NCBI RefSeq assembly: GCF_001020205.1
Contig: NZ_CP011663.1
Span: forward strand, 3,286,001-3,350,000
Origin: Clostridium sporogenes
GTDB taxonomy: Bacteria; Bacillota; Clostridia; Clostridiales; Clostridiaceae
Length of the DNA stretch: 64,000 nt
Direction of reading: 5' to 3'
Shown: piece by piece, positions 25,682-32,897 of the stretch
Layout: each line of letters opens with the position of its first letter
How positions within the stretch are numbered: the first letter of the stretch is position 1
Made by a program: the position numbers and the translations under genes
The notes under the pieces: generated by a model
The model's input: only the letters and a program-made list of their open reading frames with translations
What the model was told of the DNA's origin: nothing
The model's database searches: none

Positions 25682-26869
25682 TTACATAACTATTAAATCA
25701 GCATTTTTTAATTTTTCAATATCTTTTATATGGTCTTGAGCCTCTTCAAGTTTAATAAAATGCTGTGTTGACATATATATTTTTTCATCTTTAATCGGTT
25801 CAATTAATAACTTGTACTTATTTTTCTCTTTATTAACAATTTTTATATCAGAAATTTGAAAACCGAATAGTCCAACTATATCAAATAACTCAAATTTATC
25901 TTCACTAAATTCTATTTTAGATTGCTGAATAGATGTAATTTCTAGCTGGCTACCTATTTTTATATCCCCAATTTTTTCAGCTACTATCTCGATTTCATTC
26001 ATATCTATATATTCTTTATAAGGTTTTTTTTCTATTAATGATCTATATAGTTTTTTAATAACATATGCATCATTTCTTTTTATTGGAATTCGTGGATTAA
26101 AACTAGCATTTAACTTTTTCTCTACTGAATAAACTTCCTCCCAAAAATCTATAGTCTTTAATATATTTTCATTTTCTTTATTATTTTTATTTTCTATTTC
26201 AGACAACTTTATTCCATTAATTTTCATATCTTTTTTAATAAACGCGTAATATAACTTTAAGGATTCTATTACTTCATTTATACTTTTTGCTTTTTCAATA
26301 TCAATACTAAAATTTATTTTCATACTTTTTATCTTCTCATCTATTAAGTATTTTAAATTTATACTTTCATTATTTACATTCTTAAAAAAACTTTTATTCA
26401 TATCTTCATATGGTTGTCGTTGGATTAAAAAATTCTTTTTTATGTAATTCCCTTCTATACTTAAGCAAAATGGATTATCAAATGGTCTAGGAGAAATAAA
26501 CAATTCATTATTTATTATTTTTTCAAATGGATATTTTATTATATCATTTACATTAATCTCCTTTCCATTAATATTTATACAACCATTCTCATTTGGTATT
26601 ATTTTAAATCTGCGTTGAGACCTATAAGCAAATTCCATTACATCCTGTATTGTTGAAGGTTTAAAATCTGAAGGCAAATCACTTGGCATTTCAATTTTTG
26701 CACTTAAATCAAATTTATCTTCTACAGAGTTTATAGCACATACTCCTTCACCAATATTCGCATATTGAAAACCTTCTGGTAGTTCCTTATTTAAGCTTTC
26801 AATAATTTCTTCAGGAATATTTTGACTAACTTCATTGGATTTGAATGCTTTTTTAAAATTTGAAAACAC
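25682..26869 (-). CDS. AbiGii-like abortive-infection toxin
   Basis: A 395-residue protein directly downstream of an AbiGi-family gene; lactococcal AbiGii is 397 residues. Beyond length and position I see no textbook motif. The N-terminal half is mixed alpha/beta, the middle helical (FSIDIEKAKSINEVIESLKLYYAFIKKDMKING), and the C-terminus contains a small beta-rich domain. I start at GTG 26869, ten bases after AGGAGG; the TTG at 26878 would touch that site. AbiGii is annotated as the toxin of the pair and is thought to act on phage RNA synthesis. Function here is by association with AbiGi. Confidence 0.65.
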   Translation of the reverse strand: MFSNFKKAFKSNEVSQNIPEEIIESLNKELPEGFQYANIGEGVCAINSVEDKFDLSAKIEMPSDLPSDFKPSTIQDVMEFAYRSQRRFKIIPNENGCININGKEINVNDIIKYPFEKIINNELFISPRPFDNPFCLSIEGNYIKKNFLIQRQPYEDMNKSFFKNVNNESINLKYLIDEKIKSMKINFSIDIEKAKSINEVIESLKLYYAFIKKDMKINGIKLSEIENKNNKENENILKTIDFWEEVYSVEKKLNASFNPRIPIKRNDAYVIKKLYRSLIEKKPYKEYIDMNEIEIVAEKIGDIKIGSQLEITSIQQSKIEFSEDKFELFDIVGLFGFQISDIKIVNKEKNKYKLLIEPIKDEKIYMSTQHFIKLEEAQDHIKDIEKLKNADLIVM

Positions 26870-26871
26870 TT

Positions 26872-27711
26872 TTACCAATCCTCCTTTAGTTCTTTAAATA
26901 CTAATATTTTTGAGATTAAAATCATCTTCTCATCATATGCTGCATTAATATCATTTATAATAAAACTAATAAGCTCTTCTCTATCCTTAACACCTTCTAC
27001 AATAATATGTTTTATATTGTCATATTCAAACTTTAACCAAAGTTTTTCACATTGAACAATTCCTTTTGAATATGAATCATATGCCACTTCAGTTAATTGT
27101 TCTGCTGGTATTAATTGTGGTAGTCCTGTATTTACGTTATTTACGTCTGGTATATATCTCCATTCCCTTTCATCATGAAAATTACGTTGTTCATCCCTCC
27201 CTTGTATAATCATTTTTCCACATATCGGCTTCATATAGCATAAACTTGTTAATAAATTATTATTATATTCATCAATTGTATTTTCTAAATCTCCTTCATA
27301 TTCTAATTTCATAGCTTTTAAAAAAACATGCGTAAAATCTTTTTTCAGATTAGATTGTGAGTTAATGTAATTAATTGGCTGTAATCCTTCTCTTATCCCC
27401 CATTCTTTATTCATTCCTATCCCACACATACCATATTTCTCCATATGATATTCTAATTTATTTAATTGAATATCACAAAAACAACTCATAGGGAAAGCTA
27501 TTTTTTCTAATCCCTCCACATTAAGATATTCTATATCTTCCTGACAATATCTTGGTATAATAGCTTTATTTTTTATTATATCCTTTAAATATTTTAGTTC
27601 CTTCATAAACTTAAAAAGTACATTTGCACTTTGCTTTGGACATATATATATTTGATTACTTTCTTTTGAAGGAATATCAATCTCTGATACTTGCATAACA
27701 TTATCTTTCAT
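26872..27711 (-). CDS. AbiGi-family abortive-infection antitoxin
   Basis: A 279-residue protein matching the AbiGi pattern: an N-terminal FKFMKELKYLKDIIKNKAIIPRYC, AFPMSCFCDI, and YGMCGIGMNKEWGIREGLQPI. Later come a Glu-rich FHDEREWRYIP and VEGVKDREELISFI. The CFCDI/KYGxxGIG/WGI signature and FxDEREWR are shared by AbiGi and the related DUF2971 proteins. Lactococcal AbiGi/AbiGii abort infection by some 936-type phages. I start at ATG 27711 downstream of GAGGAG. The toxin gene starts two bases after this stop. The main alternative is a DUF2971-type protein. Confidence 0.72.
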   Translation of the reverse strand: MKDNVMQVSEIDIPSKESNQIYICPKQSANVLFKFMKELKYLKDIIKNKAIIPRYCQEDIEYLNVEGLEKIAFPMSCFCDIQLNKLEYHMEKYGMCGIGMNKEWGIREGLQPINYINSQSNLKKDFTHVFLKAMKLEYEGDLENTIDEYNNNLLTSLCYMKPICGKMIIQGRDEQRNFHDEREWRYIPDVNNVNTGLPQLIPAEQLTEVAYDSYSKGIVQCEKLWLKFEYDNIKHIIVEGVKDREELISFIINDINAAYDEKMILISKILVFKELKEDW

Positions 27712-28325
27712 GTTTATAATTCTCCTCAATTTATTATGATCTTATTTAATACATTATAATTTTCTATTTTATATTAGACTATATTACTATTCTTGTTTTA
27801 CCTCTATTTAAATAGGCAATACTAAAGGAAATACCCTCATAAATAATACTTATATAACTCTTACTTTAGCATTATACACATCTTTAGACTTACTTCTTTA
27901 TTCAACTATAAAAAAACACTTAAAACCATAGAATACAAGCTTGTCTAAAGTTTACACAACTAAAAAATAATAATTATCTTATCTTTATTAAGCCATAAAA
28001 AAATTTTAATAAAACGCAAAAAATTTATAGCTTACTGTTTATATTAATTTTATTATAATTCACTATCATATTCATCTATCAATTCAAAACATTAATTATA
28101 ATCATCACTATATAATTATATGAAAATTCATTGTGTATATTTCCTTAAATAACACTATAAAACTAATCTATGTAATTATTTCAAACAATTCATTAATTTC
28201 CTTAATTATGTAATTATTATACCATAAAATATTTTTAATTCTACAATTTATGTAATTACTACAAAACCTATTTTAAACGCTTATATACAACACTTAAAAT
28301 AGGTTTTTTCTTATAAAATATATTT
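27712..28325. other. Intergenic region upstream of the AbiG pair
   Basis: A gene-free 614 bases. Visible parts are a terminator at the right end (28263-28310) and, on the minus strand near 28215, a TGGTATAAT extended -10 followed by AATTACATAATTA. Essentially the same sequence (TGATATAATAATTACATAATCA) occurs near 22000. If used, the AbiG leader would be about 480 nt. A GAGGGTATTTCC variant of the GTATTCC motif occurs near 27830. Otherwise plain AT-rich spacer. Confidence 0.4.
28263..28310 (-). terminator. Terminator after the amidase gene
   Basis: AAAACCTATTTTAA and TTAAAATAGGTTTT form a 14-bp stem with runs of A and T on the two sides, 15 bases after the amidase stop. Confidence 0.85.
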
Positions 28326-29036
28326 TTACTCTTTCATTATTCTATTCCATGTATTTTCTCCTATAATTCCATCTATCATCAAATTACAGTCTCTTTGAAA
28401 GCACTTAACAGCTAATAAGGTACCATCTCCAAAATATCCATCCACTCCATGCCTTCCTACACTATAGCCTATATTCTGTAATTTACTTTGAATTGCTTTT
28501 ACATTAATATCAAAGCTATTGGGATTATATTTAAGTAAATATCCAGGATATCTTTTGCTTCCTCTATTACTACTTGAACTCTCTATTGAATTATTTCCAC
28601 CTAAACATTCTTTTTTTATTCTATGCAACCGGAAGTTTTTTCCTGGGCAATCTGTTTCATTTAATTCTCTATGCCCATATATTTTATTTATATTATATTT
28701 GTTTTGTAAGTAGCGGGTTAACCCTTTTAAAGAGTTGTATTGAGCCGATCCCATTCTCTCTACATTAAATCTTCCTTCCATACAAATACCAATAGATATA
28801 CCATTATAACTTATACAATGAGCACCTATAGCATTATCTGGCCTACCTTTATAAACAGTTCCATCCTTTCTTATAAAATAATGATAGCCACAGCCACTCC
28901 AGCCATTATTCAAATGCCATGAATGTATATCTTCTATTGTACAATTAAAAGCTTCTGCATGATGGAGTATAATCATTTTAGGATTATTACCATAGGTTAA
29001 TCCTCTAAACTTTAAATTTGAATTTATAATATACAT
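28326..29036 (-). CDS. N-acetylmuramoyl-L-alanine amidase with PG-binding domain
   Basis: A 236-residue endolysin-type protein. Residues 17-135 are an amidase_2 (PGRP-like) zinc domain: His25 in MIILHHAEA, GYHYFIRKDGTVYKGRP, and GHRELNETDCPG with His122 and Cys130 as ligands. A Ser-rich linker leads to a peptidoglycan_binding_1 domain (about 165-235, VKAIQSKLQNIGYSVGRHGVDGYFGDGT). There is no signal peptide, so release would need a holin-like partner. It lies downstream of DUF2922, DUF1659, YvrJ and a sigma factor, a cassette common in clostridial genomes. AGGGGG precedes the ATG. Confidence 0.93.
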   Translation of the reverse strand: MYIINSNLKFRGLTYGNNPKMIILHHAEAFNCTIEDIHSWHLNNGWSGCGYHYFIRKDGTVYKGRPDNAIGAHCISYNGISIGICMEGRFNVERMGSAQYNSLKGLTRYLQNKYNINKIYGHRELNETDCPGKNFRLHRIKKECLGGNNSIESSSSNRGSKRYPGYLLKYNPNSFDINVKAIQSKLQNIGYSVGRHGVDGYFGDGTLLAVKCFQRDCNLMIDGIIGENTWNRIMKE

Positions 29037-29069
29037 AACAATTCCCCCTAACTAATTTATAAAATTCAT

Positions 29070-29102
29070 AAAAAGCCCCTACAATTTAATGTAGGAGCTT
29101 TT
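29070..29102 (-). terminator. Terminator between DUF2922 gene and amidase
   Basis: AAAAGC-CCTACA / TGTAGG-GCTTTT surrounds a 6-base loop, with A and T runs on the two sides, immediately after the DUF2922 stop. Amidase transcription would need read-through or a separate promoter. Confidence 0.75.
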
Positions 29103-29105
29103 AAA

Positions 29106-29333
29106 CTATTCCTCTATTTTAATTTCTTCTGTTTCAGTTGTTATAATTCTTGCAACTTTAAGTGCTGAAAGATCTCCATTTTTAGTTTGGAATATGTTTT
29201 GGTCTACTATAGCCTTGCCACAATTTTTTATTTCATCTTCTGTTACATCCTCTTTAACCTTTGGAATTTTTATAGTTGCATTAGTATCTTCTTCAGTTCT
29301 AAATACTAAATTTAAATATTTTTTTATGTCCAT
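29106..29333 (-). CDS. DUF2922 family protein
   Basis: A 75-residue protein starting MDIKKYLNLVFRTEEDTNATIKIPKVKEDVTEDEI and ending in a Glu-rich tail (TTETEEIKIEE). It matches the DUF2922 pattern seen in Firmicutes next to DUF1659 and YvrJ genes. These small proteins are of unknown function. It lies 20 bases downstream of the DUF1659 gene on the same strand. A GGGGG site precedes the ATG. Confidence 0.82.
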   Translation of the reverse strand: MDIKKYLNLVFRTEEDTNATIKIPKVKEDVTEDEIKNCGKAIVDQNIFQTKNGDLSALKVARIITTETEEIKIEE

Positions 29334-29353
29334 TCTTTATTCCCCCCATTCAA

Positions 29354-29575
29354 TTATTTTATTAATACGTAATTTTCTACTACTCTAGCCTCTGATATGC
29401 CTTCTGGCATTAATGGATGTATTGTATCCACCACCGCCATAAGAGCTTCTGGCTCTGCAGTTAGTTTTACATTTTTATAAGTAGCCTTTTTCATGATAGC
29501 CTTTCCCTTCTCATCTAAGCCATCTTGATATTCTAAGGTCAAATTTTTTTCTAACATATTTTTACTTACTGCCAT
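29354..29575 (-). CDS. DUF1659 family protein
   Basis: A 73-residue protein: MAVSKNMLEKNLTLEYQDGLDEKGKAIMKKATYKNVKL, ending VVDTIHPLMPEGISEARVVENYVLIK. This is the DUF1659 pattern (a two-part beta protein of unknown function). It stands between YvrJ and DUF2922 genes, the usual order of this conserved cassette. AAGGGGG lies upstream of the ATG. Confidence 0.82.
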   Translation of the reverse strand: MAVSKNMLEKNLTLEYQDGLDEKGKAIMKKATYKNVKLTAEPEALMAVVDTIHPLMPEGISEARVVENYVLIK

Positions 29576-29655
29576 AGCTTTATACCCCCTTATTTTTGTT
29601 TGATTTTGTCTTCACCTATATATATGACTTATAGATAAAAAATGTAAAAATAAAA

Positions 29656-29686
29656 AGAAAGATCCTAAAATTAAGATCTTTCTCTT
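29656..29686 (-). terminator. Terminator after yvrJ
   Basis: AGAAAGATC / GATCTTTCT surrounds a 10-base loop, followed on either strand by A/T-rich runs. It separates yvrJ from the DUF1659 gene. Confidence 0.65.
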
Positions 29687-29704
29687 TTGGTGTTCCGTAG
29701 CGGA

Positions 29705-29839
29705 TTATGATTCTTTAGTATAGTCATCAAAAGCTTTAATTAAATCATCAAGCTTTTTTTCAACTCTAACTAAAAGATATACACTAATAGCTACTGGGAA
29801 TCCTACATTACTTATAAGTTCTACTAGGCTGCCATACAT
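29705..29839 (-). CDS. yvrJ: YvrJ family small membrane protein
   Basis: A 44-residue protein, MYGSLVELISNVGFPVAISV followed by YLLVRVEKKLDDLIKAFDDY. It has one membrane helix (LISNVGFPVAISVYLLV) followed by a charged amphipathic helix, the YvrJ pattern; the overall layout also recalls BhlA/UviB holin-like peptides. GGTGGG sits five bases before the ATG. It lies between a sigma factor gene and DUF1659/DUF2922/amidase genes, so a holin-like partner for the amidase is plausible but unproven. Confidence 0.85.
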   Translation of the reverse strand: MYGSLVELISNVGFPVAISVYLLVRVEKKLDDLIKAFDDYTKES

Positions 29840-29856
29840 ATTCCCACCACCCTTTA

Positions 29857-29935
29857 AGTAGAGAACTCAAATCTACGATTTGGTGTGAATCACTTACTCA
29901 GATGAAATATGAATCTGAGTTACCTTCTCTCTACT
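29857..29935 (-). promoter_or_regulatory. Three-stem leader structure before yvrJ
   Basis: In the 101 bases between the sigma gene stop and yvrJ, AGTAGAGA and TCTCTACT close a structure that holds two further hairpins: ACTCAGAT / ATCTGAGT and CAAATC / GATTTG. The yvrJ ribosome-binding site follows directly. It may regulate yvrJ translation. The GTAGAGAACT segment is shared with the repeat elements A and B. Confidence 0.5.
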
Positions 29936-29940
29936 CATAT

Positions 29941-30477
29941 TTATATATGCTTTGTTAAACTATTTTGTAGTTTTTTTATTACCTTATCTTTTTGGTATCT
30001 TATATTGTTATAGCTCTTATTATTCTGCTTAGCAATAATTTTTATGGTTTTATCTTTAAAATAAAAACCTTCTATTATATTCCTTTCTTCCTTAGTCAAA
30101 GAATCTAAAGCCTTATATACTTCCTTTATTTTTTCATAAGCTAAAATCTCATCTTCTAAAGTAAATTCATAAGGATATATATCTTTATCCTCTGGTATTT
30201 CTCGATGATGCTTTATTTCACCTTTTAGAAGTGCTTTGTAGTTTTGCTTTATAGCTTTAATACAATAGAATTTAAAGTTTTTATCTTCTCCCTTGTACAT
30301 ATTTGCAGCTTTTATAACAGATAAATATCCATGTTGAACTAAATCCTCATAATCATAACATTTTATTTTATACTTTGAAGCTTCCTTTAAAATAAGAGGA
30401 ATAAAATTATCTATTATTTTTTGTAATGCTCTATTGTCACCTTCTCTATATTTCTTAATAAGTTGATGCATTAGCAT
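29941..30477 (-). CDS. Small sigma-70 family RNA polymerase sigma factor
   Basis: A 178-residue sigma factor. Region 2 is visible as FIPLILKEASKYKIKCYDYEDLVQHGYLSVIKAANMYKGEDKNFKFYCIKAIKQ, and region 4 as LDSLTKEERNIIEGFYFKDKTIKIIAKQNNKSYNNIRYQKDKVIKKLQ. Length and the N-terminal LIKKYREGDNRALQKIID fit the compact sigma factors of the BotR/TcdR/UviA type and those of clostridial prophages and YvrI. No toxin or bacteriocin gene is near. It probably drives the yvrJ-amidase cassette downstream. AGGCGGTG precedes the start; ATG 30477 or the ATG two codons later could be used. Confidence 0.85.
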   Translation of the reverse strand: MLMHQLIKKYREGDNRALQKIIDNFIPLILKEASKYKIKCYDYEDLVQHGYLSVIKAANMYKGEDKNFKFYCIKAIKQNYKALLKGEIKHHREIPEDKDIYPYEFTLEDEILAYEKIKEVYKALDSLTKEERNIIEGFYFKDKTIKIIAKQNNKSYNNIRYQKDKVIKKLQNSLTKHI

Positions 30478-30487
30478 ATCACCGCCT

Positions 30488-30703
30488 TAAAGGAATACTT
30501 ACCAATATTATACATCTAATATGCTATGTTTTCATTGTTTTATGTATAAATAAAGATAAATGCCTTTAATTATGTTGTTACTCAATAAGATAAAGGTGGA
30601 CATGCTCCCTGCATTAAGCTACACGTACAAGCTTTATTGAAAAGTCATGTCCATACAGCTTACGCAGCAAGACAAGTCCACCTTTAGATTAAGTATTCCT
30701 CTT
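30488..30703. promoter_or_regulatory. Structured leader with alternative pairings
   Basis: The outer arms TAAAGGAATACTTA (30488-30501) and TTAAGTATTCCTCTTA (30690-30705) pair. Inside, AAAGGTGGAC (30592-30601) pairs perfectly with GTCCACCTTT (30676-30685). The same bases GGACATG (30598-30604) also pair with CATGTCC (30646-30652), so the two folds exclude each other. The region lies between the sigma-factor gene and the divergent DUF3267 gene, each of which could use it as a leader. No known riboswitch class is recognised. Confidence 0.5.
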
Positions 30704-30864
30704 AAGCTTCATAATGCCATTCCTATCAGGCCCTTCTAATATGTATTTATAAACAAGCCTTCCTTGGCTTTTCTATAAATTAATTTTATTCCCACCCACT
30801 CGCCAGATTAACTACGTTAGTTATTGGTAACAATTAAGATAACTATTATTTTGAGGTGAAAAAT

Positions 30865-31371
30865 ATGGAATTTAAAATCACAAACAAACTTCATTTAAAA
30901 TTATTATTTATAGCTTTAATTTTCTCTATAATATTTCATAATTATTTAAATACTATAATCTTTAATTTTTTAAAAAAATCTATTGATATATTTAATTATT
31001 CTATTACAATATCCTTTATACTGCTTATAGCTACTATAACTATGATTACTATAGCACATGAATTAATCCATGGATTAACTTTTACTATATTTGGTGGTAC
31101 AGTAAAATATAAATTTAAATTAATTTATGCAGCTACTGAAGAAATAAGTAATAAACCTATATCCTTAACCCAATTTACCATTATACTTCTAGCTCCTGTT
31201 ACAGTTATATCTTTATTTTCTTTATTAATCCCTAATTGGATAGGTAATTTAATATTTATTTCTAATTTAATAGGATCTGTAGGAGATTTATATATGTCCA
31301 TAAGCCTTATTAAGTATCCTTATAATAGCAAGATTATAGATAAGCCTTATGGTTATTACATAAAACTATAA
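30865..31371 (+). CDS. DUF3267 family membrane metalloprotease-like protein
   Basis: A 168-residue protein with about four membrane helices. A zinc-type motif HELIHG lies in the second or third helix (TIAHELIHGLTFTIFGG), with a late aspartate in GSVGDLYMS that could be the third ligand. These are the marks of DUF3267, related to site-2-protease folds. A role as intramembrane protease is possible but not shown. ATG 30865 is chosen after GAGGTG. It is one of the few plus-strand genes of the element and has no operon partner. Confidence 0.82.
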   Translation: MEFKITNKLHLKLLFIALIFSIIFHNYLNTIIFNFLKKSIDIFNYSITISFILLIATITMITIAHELIHGLTFTIFGGTVKYKFKLIYAATEEISNKPISLTQFTIILLAPVTVISLFSLLIPNWIGNLIFISNLIGSVGDLYMSISLIKYPYNSKIIDKPYGYYIKL

Positions 31372-31409
31372 TTTATACCATTTTAAAAGGCAGCTCTAGT
31401 AAACCCCTC

Positions 31410-31475
31410 TTTACTTCTTACTTCTTACTTCTTATTTATTATTTATTACTTATTATTTATTACTTCTTTACTTAC
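31410..31475. repeat. Low-complexity TTACTTCTT/TTATT repeat tract
   Basis: Consecutive TTACTTCTT and TTATTTATTA units fill about 65 bases in the gap between two genes. It looks like replication slippage and shows no dyad symmetry. Confidence 0.7.
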
Positions 31476-31644
31476 TAGCCCCTTCATAGCCCCTATATAA
31501 CCCCTTATTTTATTAATACTAATCATCGTATTTAATATTTAACTTAATTTAATAACATCTACACAGTAAGTCTATATATAAGGACTTATTAAATATATAG
31601 TAAAATTATAGATACAAACTATAAATATAAAATAATCAACTAAT

Positions 31645-32802
31645 TTATTTCTTTATTCTTGCAAGATATCTCGTTAAAGTCCATCCTATATTAGTATTTC
31701 CATCTTCACATTCCCACTCAATTAAAGTCCAATTTTTATTTTTATATACTATTTTCACAACTTTTCCAACATCCAATTTAGATATTGTACTTGATTTCAT
31801 ACTACAATCACTTTTTATAATTAATCCGTTATGTGATACAATTCTATATTTTTTTAGTGTTTCGCTATTAAAACTTTCATATTTAAACTCTTTTTTTATA
31901 TTTTTAACTATAAACACATCATTGCTTCTTTTATAGTCCTTCTGTGATATACGTGATAAATAATCATTAATAACAAATGCAATCATAATACTTATCATAA
32001 ACGCAACTATTTTCACTAGTATAGGATGTTTCTTTTCTTCTTCTTTAAATTGAGAATATAATTTAGTTTCCCAATTTTCGTAATCGTTAGATTTATCCAC
32101 TATATCTTCTATACATTTATCAACTTTTTCTTCAATTTCTTGCTTAGTAATTATGCCTGAGTCTACACATATTGATCCATCATTATTTATAGTAATATTT
32201 TCATTTTTCAATTCATTCAAATATTTTTCTCTAACAATTTTCTGTTTTTCTAAGAAATTCTGTAGTTTAGATACATTTTTAATAGTTTTATTTATACCTA
32301 ACGATTTCTGCATGCTAGATATATATTTAAGCCCACTATCTGCAAGTAGTAAATTATATATACTTGACTGCATACTAGACATATTTTTTATATATTCTGA
32401 TATCCCTAATGACTTCTGTATGCTAGGTATATATTTAAGCCCACTATCTGCAAGTACTAAATTATATATACTTGACTGCATACTAGACATATTTTTTATA
32501 TATTCTGATATCCCTAATGACTTCTGTATGCTAGATATATATTTAAGGCCACTATCTGCAAGTACTAAATTATATATACTTGACTGCATACTAGACATAT
32601 TTTTTATATATTCTGATATTCCTAATGACTTCTGTATGCTAGATATATATTTAAGCCCACTATCTGCAAGCCCTAAATTATATATACTTGACTGCATGCT
32701 AGACATATTTTTTATATATTTTGATATTCCTAATGACTTCTGTATAATATTTAATTTATTACTGTAATTAATATCTTTATACAAACTATTCTTTTCATCC
32801 AT
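31645..32802 (-). CDS. Membrane protein with 36-residue tandem repeats and SH3-like domain
   Basis: A 385-residue protein not recognised as a family. Residues 23-166 are four nearly identical 36-residue repeats beginning SLGIS.YIKNMSSMQSSI, then a degenerate fifth. A helical region (LEKQKIVREKYLNELKNE ... KVDKCIEDIVDKSNDYENWETKLYSQFKEEEKKH) leads to one membrane segment (ILVKIVAFMISIMIAFVIN). The last 75 residues have an SH3b-like pattern ending NTNIGWTLTRYLARI. Because the repeats are also almost identical as DNA, copy number may vary between strains. It is placed after the replication genes and so may be element-encoded defence or surface cargo. AGGGGG precedes the ATG. Confidence 0.7.
   Translation of the reverse strand: MDEKNSLYKDINYSNKLNIIQKSLGISKYIKNMSSMQSSIYNLGLADSGLKYISSIQKSLGISEYIKNMSSMQSSIYNLVLADSGLKYISSIQKSLGISEYIKNMSSMQSSIYNLVLADSGLKYIPSIQKSLGISEYIKNMSSMQSSIYNLLLADSGLKYISSMQKSLGINKTIKNVSKLQNFLEKQKIVREKYLNELKNENITINNDGSICVDSGIITKQEIEEKVDKCIEDIVDKSNDYENWETKLYSQFKEEEKKHPILVKIVAFMISIMIAFVINDYLSRISQKDYKRSNDVFIVKNIKKEFKYESFNSETLKKYRIVSHNGLIIKSDCSMKSSTISKLDVGKVVKIVYKNKNWTLIEWECEDGNTNIGWTLTRYLARIKK
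32305..32736 (-). repeat. Four in-frame 108-bp tandem repeats
   Basis: Four consecutive units of 108 bases, with only a few mismatches among them, lie inside the coding region at 31645-32802. They keep the reading frame. High identity points to recent expansion by slippage or recombination. Confidence 0.92.
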
Positions 32803-32897
32803 TAAATTACTTATCCCCCTAATTACGTATTATAAGTAATTTTAGCAGATATATACAATCAAATAAAGTATTATTATATTTTTCATAGTGACTTTTG

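Noticed and set aside
29941..30477. BotR (neurotoxin regulator) and a nearby neurotoxin cluster
   Set aside because: Length and type fit the BotR/TcdR/UviA group, but no neurotoxin, NTNH, HA or OrfX gene occurs in the window, and the neighbours are the YvrJ/amidase cassette.
32281..32760. CRISPR array
   Set aside because: The repeats are contiguous 108-bp units with no unique spacers and all are in frame within one protein.
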